From positions 1 through 10,119 of the forward strand of contig JALHOI010000071.1 of assembly GCA_022843085.1 (NCBI GenBank): a stretch of 10,119 bases of DNA, given 5' to 3'. The first letter of the stretch is position 1. Each line of letters begins with the position of its first letter. The stretch comes from Pseudobdellovibrionaceae bacterium (GTDB taxonomy: Bacteria > Bdellovibrionota > Bdellovibrionia > Bdellovibrionales > JAMPXM01). This document shows positions 1 through 6,309 of the stretch, in pieces. A program made the translations under genes and the position numbers. The notes under the pieces were generated by a model. That model worked only from the letters and a program-made list of their open reading frames with translations. It had not been told where the DNA came from and did not search any database.

Positions 1-242
1 ATTCTTTGCCTGAAGAAAAACAGAAAGAGGCATTTCGTTTTCTCGGCGATTTCACAGGGCTGTCGGATCGAAGAGAGTATCTGCAGCTTGGTCCTGCCTA
101 TGCAGATCGAATTCGGTCTGAACAATTCTGGAGGTTGACGAAGCGGCAAGACGAACAACTGTCGACACTCGTAAAGCTCATCGCTGCCACTTTGCTTGCA
201 AACGAGGGCTACAAGATTCTTTCGGACTCGAAAGAAAAATAG
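1..242 (+). CDS. C-terminal fragment of an unrecognised protein
   Basis: The frame is open from the left edge of the window and ends in TAG at 240-242. The first possible start inside the window is only a TTG at 6-8 with no ribosome binding site, so the gene almost certainly begins upstream. The visible ~80 residues are hydrophilic and mostly helix-compatible. They include a charged stretch (PEEKQKEAFRF), an aromatic patch (EQFWRLTKRQDEQ) and an amphipathic or hydrophobic helix near the end (LVKLIAATLLANEGYKIL). There is no long membrane segment and no motif I recognise. A gap of about 138 bases separates it from the next gene, so it may be the end of a different transcription unit. No function is proposed. 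Confidence 0.6.
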   Translation, partial: SLPEEKQKEAFRFLGDFTGLSDRREYLQLGPAYADRIRSEQFWRLTKRQDEQLSTLVKLIAATLLANEGYKILSDSKEK

Positions 243-289
243 TCCTTTGTGCGACGTCACTCCTCGACCTCGGTCTAGAGTCCGACCGA

Positions 290-305
290 TTCGGATCATT
301 CCGAA
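290..305. other. Short perfect hairpin between genes
   Basis: TTCGGA (290-295) and TCCGAA (300-305) form a 6-bp perfect inverted repeat with a TCAT loop, 48 bases after the stop of the left-edge gene. No T run follows it, so it is not a convincing intrinsic terminator. A second weak inverted repeat, CGGTC (271-275) with GACCG (284-288), lies next to it. Either could be the 3' end of the upstream mRNA or chance. Confidence 0.25.
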
Positions 306-380
306 GCGTTTCAGGTCTTACGTCGGTCGACTAAAAGTCAGGTCCCCTTCACACTAAGAGAAGTGATAAGGGGGCCCTTG

Positions 381-1493
381 ATGTCCTTCCCGATGTTTTT
401 CCAGATTCTCACCACTCTCGTTTTCGCTGTCGGCTTCTTCGTCATCTTTGCTCGTCTTCGTCGGCCGGCGAAAGATGATCCGCGTTTGTCAAAAGGCCTT
501 CAGTTGTTGTCCAGTAAAATTGCGGTGCTCGAAGACCTTAGCGATCGCACCGAGCATCAAGTACAGCAGATGCTGAATCTTCTCGATCAAAAGTCGAAAG
601 AGCTTCAGTCCAAAATTTCGCTGGCCGAGCAGCAAGTTGCGGCCGTTCGTCAGTCGATGAATCAAAGTCTCGAGGTCGCACAGATTTTTCAGGATAAAAT
701 TCCGCACAATGAGATTATCGAAAGACAAAACTCAGTGAAGTACATCAAGGCCGCAAGGCTCGCACACGCGGGCGTGTCGGTTGAAGATATCGCTCGCGAC
801 GTCGACCTTCCAATGGGCGAGATTGAATTCATCGCGAAGGTCAATCAAGAGAGTCTCTCGTTTCGGGAAGAAGATTTGCCGGCCTGGGCGCGCGAACCTG
901 AGGTTGAGTTGATGACTTCGCTTGGCGGGTCTGAGGCCAGTCAACAGATGCCCGTCCCACAGCCCAATTTGAGTCCCGAACAAGAGGGGTTGGTGCAGAG
1001 GCTGAGTAAGCTGCAATTTGAAATGCAGAATCTCGATCTTGAGTTAGCTCATCGTTCGGCAAGAAACGTAATGCCCGACATGACTCGGGCGTTTGAGACG
1101 CCTCGGGTTGATTCTTCAAGTCTCGAGCGCATCGGCGAAGAGTTTCGACGAGCAGTCGAGGCCGCCGAGAGAACTGCGCAGACAGGCAAGCCGGCCGCCG
1201 ACACGCCGGCGACCGAGACGCCGGCGATCGTTGATTCTGCTCAAGCACGGGCAGACGCACCCAATCTAGTTTTGCCGTGGATGCAAGTCGACACCGTGGC
1301 TTCGGCCCCGCCACAAACTTCGAATTCAAACCAGCCAAACCCACCGCGTGATACGCGAGCAGAGCTTGAAGCCGCTCGTGCGGCCGCGGCCCTCGTGCGT
1401 GATCGTGCACCACAGACGGCGACGTCGCCCTCTGCGCCAGCCAGCGCTGTGCAGCCGAAGATCATTCGGCGCGTTGAGTTTCCGAGGATCTGA
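381..1493 (+). CDS. Membrane-anchored coiled-coil protein with DUF2802-like segment
   Basis: The predicted protein has 370 residues. I chose ATG 381 because AAGGGGG (368-374) lies six bases upstream; the GTG at 363 would place that site inside the gene. Residues ~4-25 form one hydrophobic segment followed by Arg/Lys (ARLRRPAK), fitting an N-terminal anchor with the rest cytoplasmic. Residues ~38-105 are a heptad-rich, Gln/Leu/Glu-rich probable coiled coil. Residues ~119-156 (KAARLAHAGVSVEDIARDVD, then LPMGEIEFIAKV) resemble the helix-turn-helix-like DUF2802 region: a repeated-helix pattern after AxLAxxG. From ~190 the chain becomes Pro/Ala/Gln-rich and probably disordered, closing on a basic tail (KIIRRVEFPRI). 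DUF2802 proteins in proteobacteria often sit near flagellar or chemotaxis genes and have no settled function. The stop overlaps the next start, so the two are probably translated together. Confidence 0.8.
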   Translation: MSFPMFFQILTTLVFAVGFFVIFARLRRPAKDDPRLSKGLQLLSSKIAVLEDLSDRTEHQVQQMLNLLDQKSKELQSKISLAEQQVAAVRQSMNQSLEVAQIFQDKIPHNEIIERQNSVKYIKAARLAHAGVSVEDIARDVDLPMGEIEFIAKVNQESLSFREEDLPAWAREPEVELMTSLGGSEASQQMPVPQPNLSPEQEGLVQRLSKLQFEMQNLDLELAHRSARNVMPDMTRAFETPRVDSSSLERIGEEFRRAVEAAERTAQTGKPAADTPATETPAIVDSAQARADAPNLVLPWMQVDTVASAPPQTSNSNQPNPPRDTRAELEAARAAAALVRDRAPQTATSPSAPASAVQPKIIRRVEFPRI

Positions 1494-1765
1494 TGCCGAA
1501 CCCCGCTCGCCATTGGAAGCGAGGCGACCCGGTGTTAGCGGTCGTTGTTGAGGTGCTCGATGAACGCGAAGTTATTTTGCGATTCGGAGGTGGCGCCGAC
1601 GAACCTCAATCTGAGATCATGCGTGTAGCAAACGAATCGAAGCGAAGTCTGAAAGTCGGAGATACGATTCGAATGCGCGTGACCGCGATTAACCCTTTGA
1701 GCTTTCAGTACGTCGAAGAACCCAGCGAGCAGCGAAGGCGTGGCCGGCTGGATGTCTCTGTCTAG
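1493..1765 (+). CDS. Small beta-rich, OB-like protein; function unknown
   Basis: This is a 90-residue protein starting at ATG 1493, whose A is the last base of the upstream TGA (TGATG overlap). GAGGA (1484-1488) gives a ribosome binding site four bases upstream, and translational coupling is likely. The sequence alternates short beta strands with glycine turns: a GDPVLAVVVEVLDEREVILR strand pair, a GGG turn, then VGDTIRMRVTAINPLSFQYV. This pattern resembles S1/OB-type barrels, and also the N-terminal beta repeats of FliK-like hook-length proteins (VGDxxRxRVTAxxP). Neither match is strong enough to name it. There is no signal peptide or membrane segment, so it should be cytoplasmic. Its pairing with the DUF2802-like gene suggests the two act together. 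Confidence 0.75.
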   Translation: MPNPARHWKRGDPVLAVVVEVLDEREVILRFGGGADEPQSEIMRVANESKRSLKVGDTIRMRVTAINPLSFQYVEEPSEQRRRGRLDVSV

Positions 1766-1768
1766 CTT

Positions 1769-1793
1769 AAAGTGCGAATCTACTTCGCGCTTT
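1769..1793. terminator. Hairpin between convergent genes, possible bidirectional terminator
   Basis: AAAGTGCGAA (1769-1778) pairs with TTCGCGCTTT (1784-1793) around a five-base loop: ten pairs, one of them G-U. It begins three bases after the stop of the + strand gene and covers the last codons of the - strand gene, whose stop is at 1780-1782. The A-rich and T-rich ends of the stem suit a two-way terminator, but the T tract is only three bases on either side. Confidence 0.45.
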
Positions 1794-2424
1794 CGCGCAC
1801 AAAACGCGTCAAGTAGTACCGAGCCAGATAGTCGGTCTTGATCGCTTGTTCCTGATAGGTCCAATTCAAGTCACCAAATGCACCCCAGCGCGCGATCAAT
1901 AAATCCTCTTCGCCAACGTGACTAGCAACAGCGGCTCCGCCTGGAGCCATCGATGCCCCGGCCGGTTGAAAGCCAGCGCCGACGTAATGGAAACGAACCG
2001 ACACAGCGCCTGGTTCTTTCAATGAGAAGATGAGCTTAAAGCCGTTTCGAAAGAGCATGAAATCGGCGTGCGTATTCGCAATGCCGTAGATTTTCACTCG
2101 ACCGAGAGACGAACCCTTCAGCTGGTTAAAGGCTGAGGCGGAATCCACGAATACGGTTTTCAATTCGTTCATGAAAGCGACAGATTCGGCGACCAGAATT
2201 TGTGCCGGGTCAAAAGCAGGGCCGAACTCAATCACGCCCGATTCTTCCATTCGCTGTTCGGCTCGAACGAGCTCTTTAATCCAACCAAGGCGGTCGTTAC
2301 GAAGGCCCGATTGTGTCATTGGCTGTGCGCCCGAGTGCGACGGCTGTGCGCCTGATTGCGACGTGCCCGATGTTGCACCGGCTTGTGCACCTTGCCGATG
2401 ACCTAAGATTTCCATTCCGTCCAT
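1780..2424 (-). CDS. Conserved-looking protein of unknown function, 214 aa
   Basis: The start is ATG at 2424-2422, seven bases downstream of AGGGGG (2437-2432); the ATG three codons later would be too far from that site. Residues 1-42 are low complexity (Gly, Ala, Gln, Ser, Pro; GAQA and GAQP motifs) and contain a 7-residue tandem duplication. From residue ~43 the protein is soluble-looking and mixed alpha/beta: a helical stretch (GWIKELVRAEQRMEESG), a middle section (FVDSASAFNQLKGSSLGRVK), a probable beta sheet (FMLFRNGFKLIFSLKEPGAV) and a C-terminal aromatic helix (WTYQEQAIKTDYLARYYLTR). There is no signal peptide and no motif I can assign. It lies downstream of ssb on the same strand, but a 250-base structured gap with its own -35-like box suggests separate transcription. 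Confidence 0.75.
   Translation of the reverse strand: MDGMEILGHRQGAQAGATSGTSQSGAQPSHSGAQPMTQSGLRNDRLGWIKELVRAEQRMEESGVIEFGPAFDPAQILVAESVAFMNELKTVFVDSASAFNQLKGSSLGRVKIYGIANTHADFMLFRNGFKLIFSLKEPGAVSVRFHYVGAGFQPAGASMAPGGAAVASHVGEEDLLIARWGAFGDLNWTYQEQAIKTDYLARYYLTRFVRESAK
2321..2362. repeat. 21-bp tandem duplication inside the 214-aa gene
   Basis: Two adjacent 21-base units (2321-2341 and 2342-2362) match at 19 of 21 positions. On the - strand they encode SQSGAQP and SHSGAQP in the disordered N-terminus. The unit is a multiple of three, so gain or loss keeps the frame. Confidence 0.8.
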
Positions 2425-2473
2425 GGAAGAACCCCCTAAAGCTGGTGAGTCTCTGCGCAGTTACTTCGCTAAA

Positions 2474-2492
2474 GCCCTCAAATCCTGAGGGC
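2474..2492 (-). other. Perfect 7-bp hairpin upstream of the 214-aa gene
   Basis: GCCCTCA (2474-2480) and TGAGGGC (2486-2492) are exact reverse complements with a five-base loop. Read on the - strand the stem is followed by TTTAGCG, a short T run. It might terminate the ssb transcript about 180 bases after its stop, or be a leader structure about 50 bases before the ATG of the 214-aa gene. Confidence 0.35.
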
Positions 2493-2536
2493 CGACGAGG
2501 CACATTCTTACCGCAGAGGGCCAAGCCCCTCTCTTA

Positions 2537-2566
2537 ACTGTCGACGTTGGTACGAGAAATTGTCAA
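2537..2566 (-). promoter_or_regulatory. Candidate promoter for the 214-aa gene
   Basis: The - strand reads TTGACA at 2566-2561, an exact sigma-70 -35 consensus. At 18 bases spacing the -10 candidate is GACAGT (2542-2537), which matches only three of six positions. The strong -35 and its placement at the head of the gap make it worth noting; the weak -10 keeps confidence low. It would give a leader of roughly 105 bases containing the hairpins at 2515-2532 and 2474-2492. Confidence 0.3.
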
Positions 2567-2674
2567 GAGGCAACCTCGGCCTGTCAGCGTCCCCGCGCCC
2601 CAAATAAGCGGGAGTCGCCCCTCGACTTCGTCGCACATCTAATTGAATGAAGTAGGAATTTCGACAGAGACCGG

Positions 2675-3082
2675 CTAGGGCAATGGATTGTCTGATGAAA
2701 AGGGCGAGGGTGAATGTCCTTCAAATTCGCCTCGGTCTGAAGACTGCGCCATCTTCGTACCGGGAATAAATTGAACCTGGTCAGCCACGATACTGATGTG
2801 ATGGGTGAGGGACCCGCTTTCACCCTTCGAGTACGGCGCGAGATGCCCTTCGATATAAATCGGGGCGCCCTTTTCGCAGTAGGTTGAACAGAGCTCGGCA
2901 TTTTTTCCCCAAAGCATCACGCTGTGCCACTGCGTTTCGCGCTTGGTTGTACCCTGTTGGTCTTTAAAGCGTTTGTGTGTCGCGAGGCTCAGCTTCACAA
3001 ACGGCTTCCCGTTTTTCGCGAATTTGAGTTCTGGTGCGGCTCCGATTAGCCCCATGATTGTGACCCGATTGATTGATCCCAT
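2675..3082 (-). CDS. ssb: Single-stranded DNA-binding protein, short form
   Basis: The product has 135 residues and starts at ATG 3082-3080, seven bases after AAAGGAG (3096-3090), the best ribosome binding site in the window. Residues ~2-105 are a recognisable SSB OB-fold: NRVTIMGLIGAAPELK at the start, then KPFVKLSLATHKRFKD, RETQWHSVMLWGKNAE and KGAPIYIEGHL. The conserved aromatic positions W52 and W58 are present. SSB binds and protects single-stranded DNA in replication, recombination and repair, usually as a tetramer. The tail after the fold is only about 30 residues (E. coli SSB has 178 in total), and it ends SSDNPLP instead of the acidic DDIPF-type tip that recruits partner proteins. 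It may therefore be a second SSB paralogue or a lineage variant. The upstream protease-barrel gene is on the same strand, 87 bases away. Confidence 0.93.
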   Translation of the reverse strand: MGSINRVTIMGLIGAAPELKFAKNGKPFVKLSLATHKRFKDQQGTTKRETQWHSVMLWGKNAELCSTYCEKGAPIYIEGHLAPYSKGESGSLTHHISIVADQVQFIPGTKMAQSSDRGEFEGHSPSPFSSDNPLP

Positions 3083-3095
3083 GTGCAGACTCCTT

Positions 3096-3143
3096 TCGTG
3101 CGCAGTGGCACGAAGCTAAAAATTTCTAAAGTCGTGCACTGCG
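3096..3143 (-). promoter_or_regulatory. Mutually exclusive hairpins in the ssb leader
   Basis: In the ssb mRNA direction three segments can pair. Segment A (3143-3132, CGCAGTGCACGA) is complementary to segment B (3113-3101, TCGTGCCACTGCG) apart from one bulged base, around an 18-base A/T-rich loop. The first six bases of B (TCGTGC) also pair perfectly with segment C (GCACGA, 3101-3096), whose last base is the first A of the Shine-Dalgarno. A:B and B:C cannot form together. The layout resembles a translational switch or an operator; no T run follows, so it is not an intrinsic terminator. Confidence 0.45.
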
Positions 3144-3169
3144 AGTATCAGGCGAACACAACGGCAGTT

Positions 3170-6100
3170 TTAGAGGGCGACCGAGATGACAGGGTAGGCG
3201 CCGTTCGGATTCACACGTTTGTCGAACCCAAAGTGAACCCCGAAGATGAATTGCACCGGCAGATGGTAGAAAAGCGTTGAATCGAGCCTTGCCTCAGCGC
3301 CAACGGCCGCGAACATGTTGCCGAGCTCGGTTCGACGATACGTGTTGGCACTAAAGTCGTAGAAGGCTCCTTCGAATGTGACAAAGTCGGTAAATACGGC
3401 CGCGTGCCACCTTCGAATCAGCGCAGGCTTTGTGCCGAAGCCGCGGTACGAGTTAGAAAGTGGCAGTCGGTACTCAAACGAACTTCGCAAAAGTTTTCGG
3501 GCAAGAAATGATCCCGACGGATATCCTCTCATCACGAAGCTTGTGGTGCTCGACCCAAGCGCGACGGTTTCAATTGGCAGACTCACGCTTGAAGGAGCCA
3601 GCAGAAGACGATCGAGGCCGGGAAGCCAGCTGACACCGCCCGAAAAGTTCATCGCATGACGTTCGGGTAGCCAGCCTAAAAATTTGGGATTCGAAATGCG
3701 AGACAGGTAGGTCGCAGCCGAAAGGTCGGTTTTGTCGTAAACAAGATTTCCGAGCTCGGCCAAGTACCGAGCGTGTGCTACGCGAAAGTAGCCACCCTTT
3801 TCGGGCGAAACTTCGTAACCGCGTTGACTGACGTTTTGCCAAAGAAGGCCAACTCGTGGACCACTTTTGATACGAATATCGGTGCCGCCGGTTGAAAGAG
3901 GAAGTTCGGTTCGTTCGTGGCTAAGACCGGCTTCACCCCTCCATTTATTCGATAGTCCGTTGACGAAGAAGCTTCCTGACAAATCACCGGTGGTCGCCCG
4001 TCGATCGAGACCTGAGAGGCGTTGCCAGTAGTCGTCAGCGATCACCGTGTAGCGAACATCGGTTGTGTAGTTCGAATAGGCCGCAAAAAAGTTTGGCTTT
4101 CCGACGCGCGTATCCATTGATAATGAGGCCGCAAGCGAGTGCCGGCCCATCGGGTCGCCCGCCGAGGTCGAAGCCGACAAAAACGCGCCGCCCGGGATGT
4201 AGGCCGCGTACGGCATCCAGTAGCGAGGGACAAGGTGTGGCCACACGTTGAAATCATGTGCGTCGAGTTGGTCAGGGGCAAACGTCACTTCGACGGGTTG
4301 ATGTTTTGGTTCTGGGCGTTCGATCAGGAGCGGGACCTTGGCAAGTTTTCCGTCTTGCAGCGATTGGTTAAGCGCACGATCAGCTGCGGTTGAAACACGA
4401 AGGCGCGAACCATCGCCGTCGAGGCGCGAGTAAATGAGGCTGTCCGTTTTTACATCGAAGTCGCCAACCCAAGCTCGCGAGATCGAATTCGTCAGCGGCA
4501 TTGAGTTTGTCAAAGTGAAGTCTTCGTAGCCGGCCTCGGTTGCACGATTGGCAATGTCGGCAATGTACAGATTTGTAATGCCAGTACGATTTGATGCGAA
4601 CAGAATGCGGCGGCGACCCTTCGGTTCGAGAATGAGCCGGGGAAAGGTCGCCGAGCCTCCGGTCTCGATTGACCGCGCGCGGCCGCTGGCGACGTCGAGT
4701 AGCTTTAAACCTTCTTTGCCGTCAGCCGTGCGTTCGACAAAAAGCAAGAGGTCTTGGCCGACAAAAGTGGGCCACGAGACGCGCGTCTCGCCGACCGGAA
4801 CATACAGAACTTTTGCAGCACTCAGGGTTGGCGTGCCGTCGGACCGCCGCGAAAATTCCGCCACTGAAATCTGCGAACGCCCCGTGGTGAGTTGGACGAA
4901 AGCGACTTTTTTGCCTTCAAGATTGACGTCGGGTTCGCGCCCGCGAAGACCGCGTGAGAGCCTGGTTACTTTTTTGCTGGGTCGATCGTACATCCAAAGC
5001 TCGCTGCGCGTTTCAAAGCGACCGAAGTCATCGATGCCGTCGTAGATGAGCGCACTTGCATCGGGTAACCAAGTCAGGCGATTCGAAGATGTGGGCTCGG
5101 CCGCGCGAACGACTTTCGAGAAATCGAAATTTCCAGTTTCTGTTCGATCGACAATTTGTACGACAGAATCGTTATTGTGTTCACGGGCAATAAACGCCAA
5201 CGATTTCGCGGCCCCATTTTCGGTGAACGTGCGCGAAAGTACCGGCGAGCGAGTAAAAAAACTTTTTTCTCCAAGCTTCGTGCCTTCGACGCAACCATTC
5301 TCGCAAATTTCTTCGATTTGCTCAGCCGATCGTTTTTCGACCTCGCTGTAGACCGATTCGAGATAGCCCTGCCAACTTTTCCCGGTGCGGTCTTCGAGTG
5401 GGCCGTCGATGAAAAATGGTAAGCGCCTCGCGTAGGCGTCATTGAGATCGCCGACGATCGAAAGGTTTTCGCGCGCGAGCTTTTGCCAGACGAGTCCGCC
5501 CAACAGGTACGGTCGTGCGCCGCCTGGCCAATCGGGAATTCCGGTTTCTCCGATCCGAGCGACGTCTTCGCGGCGAAGTATATTTTCTTGAACCATCGCG
5601 CGGGGAATCGCTGTGAAGTCGGGCGATCGCAAGCGTCCTCCAGATGGAGAAAACCGTGTTTCCATTTCAACAGCGAGACCTTCGAGGTACCAGCGCGGCA
5701 AAAGCAAATTGGGTCGAACAATCGTGCCGAAGACATTTCGAAGCGTGTGAAAGAGGCCGTGCGCAGGTTGAAAGTTCAAGACATGGGTGTACTCGTGAGT
5801 CATCAGTTCGAGTCCCCAGGGGCCAGTGTCGCCGATCGTTTCGCCAGGTGCGGGAGGTGCAGGATAGAGGTGAATTTGCGGATATGGAAAACCAGTCGCC
5901 ATGCCGTTGGCTTGATCGCCACTGTCATCGATCACAACCACAGTCTTGTCGGGCCAAGTTCGCAAAACTGGAACCAGCGTTCGCCACGCTGTTTCAGCGT
6001 GTCGCGCAAAATCTTTCGCAAGTCGGTAATGCCTCGAGTCATAAACGATCTCGAAGTGTTCGGTCTCGATCTTGTGCCACGTGATATGGGGGCTCGTGGC

Positions 6101-6178
6101 ATAACTTGCTAGGGAAAATCCCAAGATCAACAGAGTTGCGATTGCGCTCGCGAAGATCGTCTTAATTTGCCCAGTCAT
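3170..6178 (-). CDS. Outer-membrane protein: HExxH protease, TolB-like propeller and BamA-like barrel
   Basis: I place the start at ATG 6178-6176, giving 1002 residues. An AAGGG lies four bases upstream and the first ~27 residues form a clean signal peptide (Lys6, hydrophobic core, likely cut after ASYA). An in-frame ATG at 6289 would put 37 extra residues over the pal promoter; one at 6244 also has a fair ribosome binding site. Residues ~30-270 resemble the peptidase MA (gluzincin) family, with HEYTH at 128-132 and WYLEGLAVE at 163-171, where E166 is the likely third zinc ligand. Residues ~310-600 carry TolB/PD40-like propeller blades (for example FASNRTGITNLYIADI, 527-542). Residues ~650-1002 look like a surface-antigen/BamA-type barrel, with MRGYPSGSF (883-891) and EYRLPLS (902-908). 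Inference: a protease domain and propeller tethered at the outer membrane. Substrate and topology are unknown. It diverges from pal. Confidence 0.85.
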   Translation of the reverse strand: MTGQIKTIFASAIATLLILGFSLASYATSPHITWHKIETEHFEIVYDSRHYRLAKDFARHAETAWRTLVPVLRTWPDKTVVVIDDSGDQANGMATGFPYPQIHLYPAPPAPGETIGDTGPWGLELMTHEYTHVLNFQPAHGLFHTLRNVFGTIVRPNLLLPRWYLEGLAVEMETRFSPSGGRLRSPDFTAIPRAMVQENILRREDVARIGETGIPDWPGGARPYLLGGLVWQKLARENLSIVGDLNDAYARRLPFFIDGPLEDRTGKSWQGYLESVYSEVEKRSAEQIEEICENGCVEGTKLGEKSFFTRSPVLSRTFTENGAAKSLAFIAREHNNDSVVQIVDRTETGNFDFSKVVRAAEPTSSNRLTWLPDASALIYDGIDDFGRFETRSELWMYDRPSKKVTRLSRGLRGREPDVNLEGKKVAFVQLTTGRSQISVAEFSRRSDGTPTLSAAKVLYVPVGETRVSWPTFVGQDLLLFVERTADGKEGLKLLDVASGRARSIETGGSATFPRLILEPKGRRRILFASNRTGITNLYIADIANRATEAGYEDFTLTNSMPLTNSISRAWVGDFDVKTDSLIYSRLDGDGSRLRVSTAADRALNQSLQDGKLAKVPLLIERPEPKHQPVEVTFAPDQLDAHDFNVWPHLVPRYWMPYAAYIPGGAFLSASTSAGDPMGRHSLAASLSMDTRVGKPNFFAAYSNYTTDVRYTVIADDYWQRLSGLDRRATTGDLSGSFFVNGLSNKWRGEAGLSHERTELPLSTGGTDIRIKSGPRVGLLWQNVSQRGYEVSPEKGGYFRVAHARYLAELGNLVYDKTDLSAATYLSRISNPKFLGWLPERHAMNFSGGVSWLPGLDRLLLAPSSVSLPIETVALGSSTTSFVMRGYPSGSFLARKLLRSSFEYRLPLSNSYRGFGTKPALIRRWHAAVFTDFVTFEGAFYDFSANTYRRTELGNMFAAVGAEARLDSTLFYHLPVQFIFGVHFGFDKRVNPNGAYPVISVAL

Positions 6179-6254
6179 GTGTCCCTTTTTCGAACACCGC
6201 GAGATCATGCTCGTAAAGCAACCATGAATGACCGCGGCACTCATCCTTTGACCT

Positions 6255-6283
6255 TTGACAAATTCCCAGGCGTTTTCAAGAAT
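6255..6283 (+). promoter_or_regulatory. Sigma-70-like promoter of pal
   Basis: TTGACA (6255-6260) is an exact -35 consensus, followed after 17 bases by AAGAAT (6278-6283), which matches four of six -10 positions. Transcription would begin near 6290, leaving a leader of about 20 bases that contains the AAGGAG ribosome binding site (6295-6300) of pal. This rules against translation starting at the ATG at 6292. CTTTGAC occurs twice in tandem across the -35 box (6246-6252, 6253-6259). Confidence 0.6.
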
Positions 6284-6309
6284 GTTCACTCATGAAGGAG
6301 AACTACGCC

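Larger units (their letters stand above)
2425..2674. other. 250-base non-coding gap with several hairpins
   Basis: No plausible gene covers this gap between ssb and the 214-aa gene; the open frames crossing it run into neighbouring genes and lack good start signals. It holds a perfect 7-bp hairpin (2474-2492), a 6-bp hairpin (AGAGGG 2515-2520 with CCCTCT 2527-2532), a weaker CCCGC/GCGGG pair near 2593-2613, a CGAC-TTC-GTCG miniature hairpin near 2622-2632, and a consensus -35 box on the - strand (2566-2561). It could be the 3' region of the ssb mRNA plus the leader of the 214-aa gene, or could hide a small RNA. Confidence 0.5.

Noticed and set aside
332..369. Possible sigma-28 flagellar promoter (TAAA plus GATAA) before the DUF2802-like gene
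   Set aside because: TAAA at 332-335 and GATAA at 365-369 are too far apart for the usual ~15-base spacing, and the GATAA overlaps the ribosome binding site region.
841..1413. 190-codon - strand frame
   Set aside because: It is antisense to the DUF2802-like gene, with Arg/Ala/Pro-rich composition typical of shadow frames and no start signal.
2171..2401. Cys-rich + strand frame with repeated CAPxCD units
   Set aside because: It is the antisense of the 21-bp duplication in the 214-aa gene. It has no ribosome binding site, and the - strand frame is longer with a good start.
3101..3143. Intrinsic terminator for the protease-barrel gene
   Set aside because: The inverted repeat is strong but is followed by CACGAAAGG and not by a T run, and it adjoins the ssb ribosome binding site, so a leader role fits better.
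4548..5045. 165-codon + strand frame rich in Arg and Ser
   Set aside because: It is antisense to the propeller part of the protease-barrel gene; composition and lack of a start signal mark it as a shadow.
5483..6112. 209-codon + strand frame opposite the protease domain
   Set aside because: It lies wholly antisense to well-conserved motifs (HEYTH region), contains no recognisable domain, and is a byproduct of the GC-rich codon pattern.
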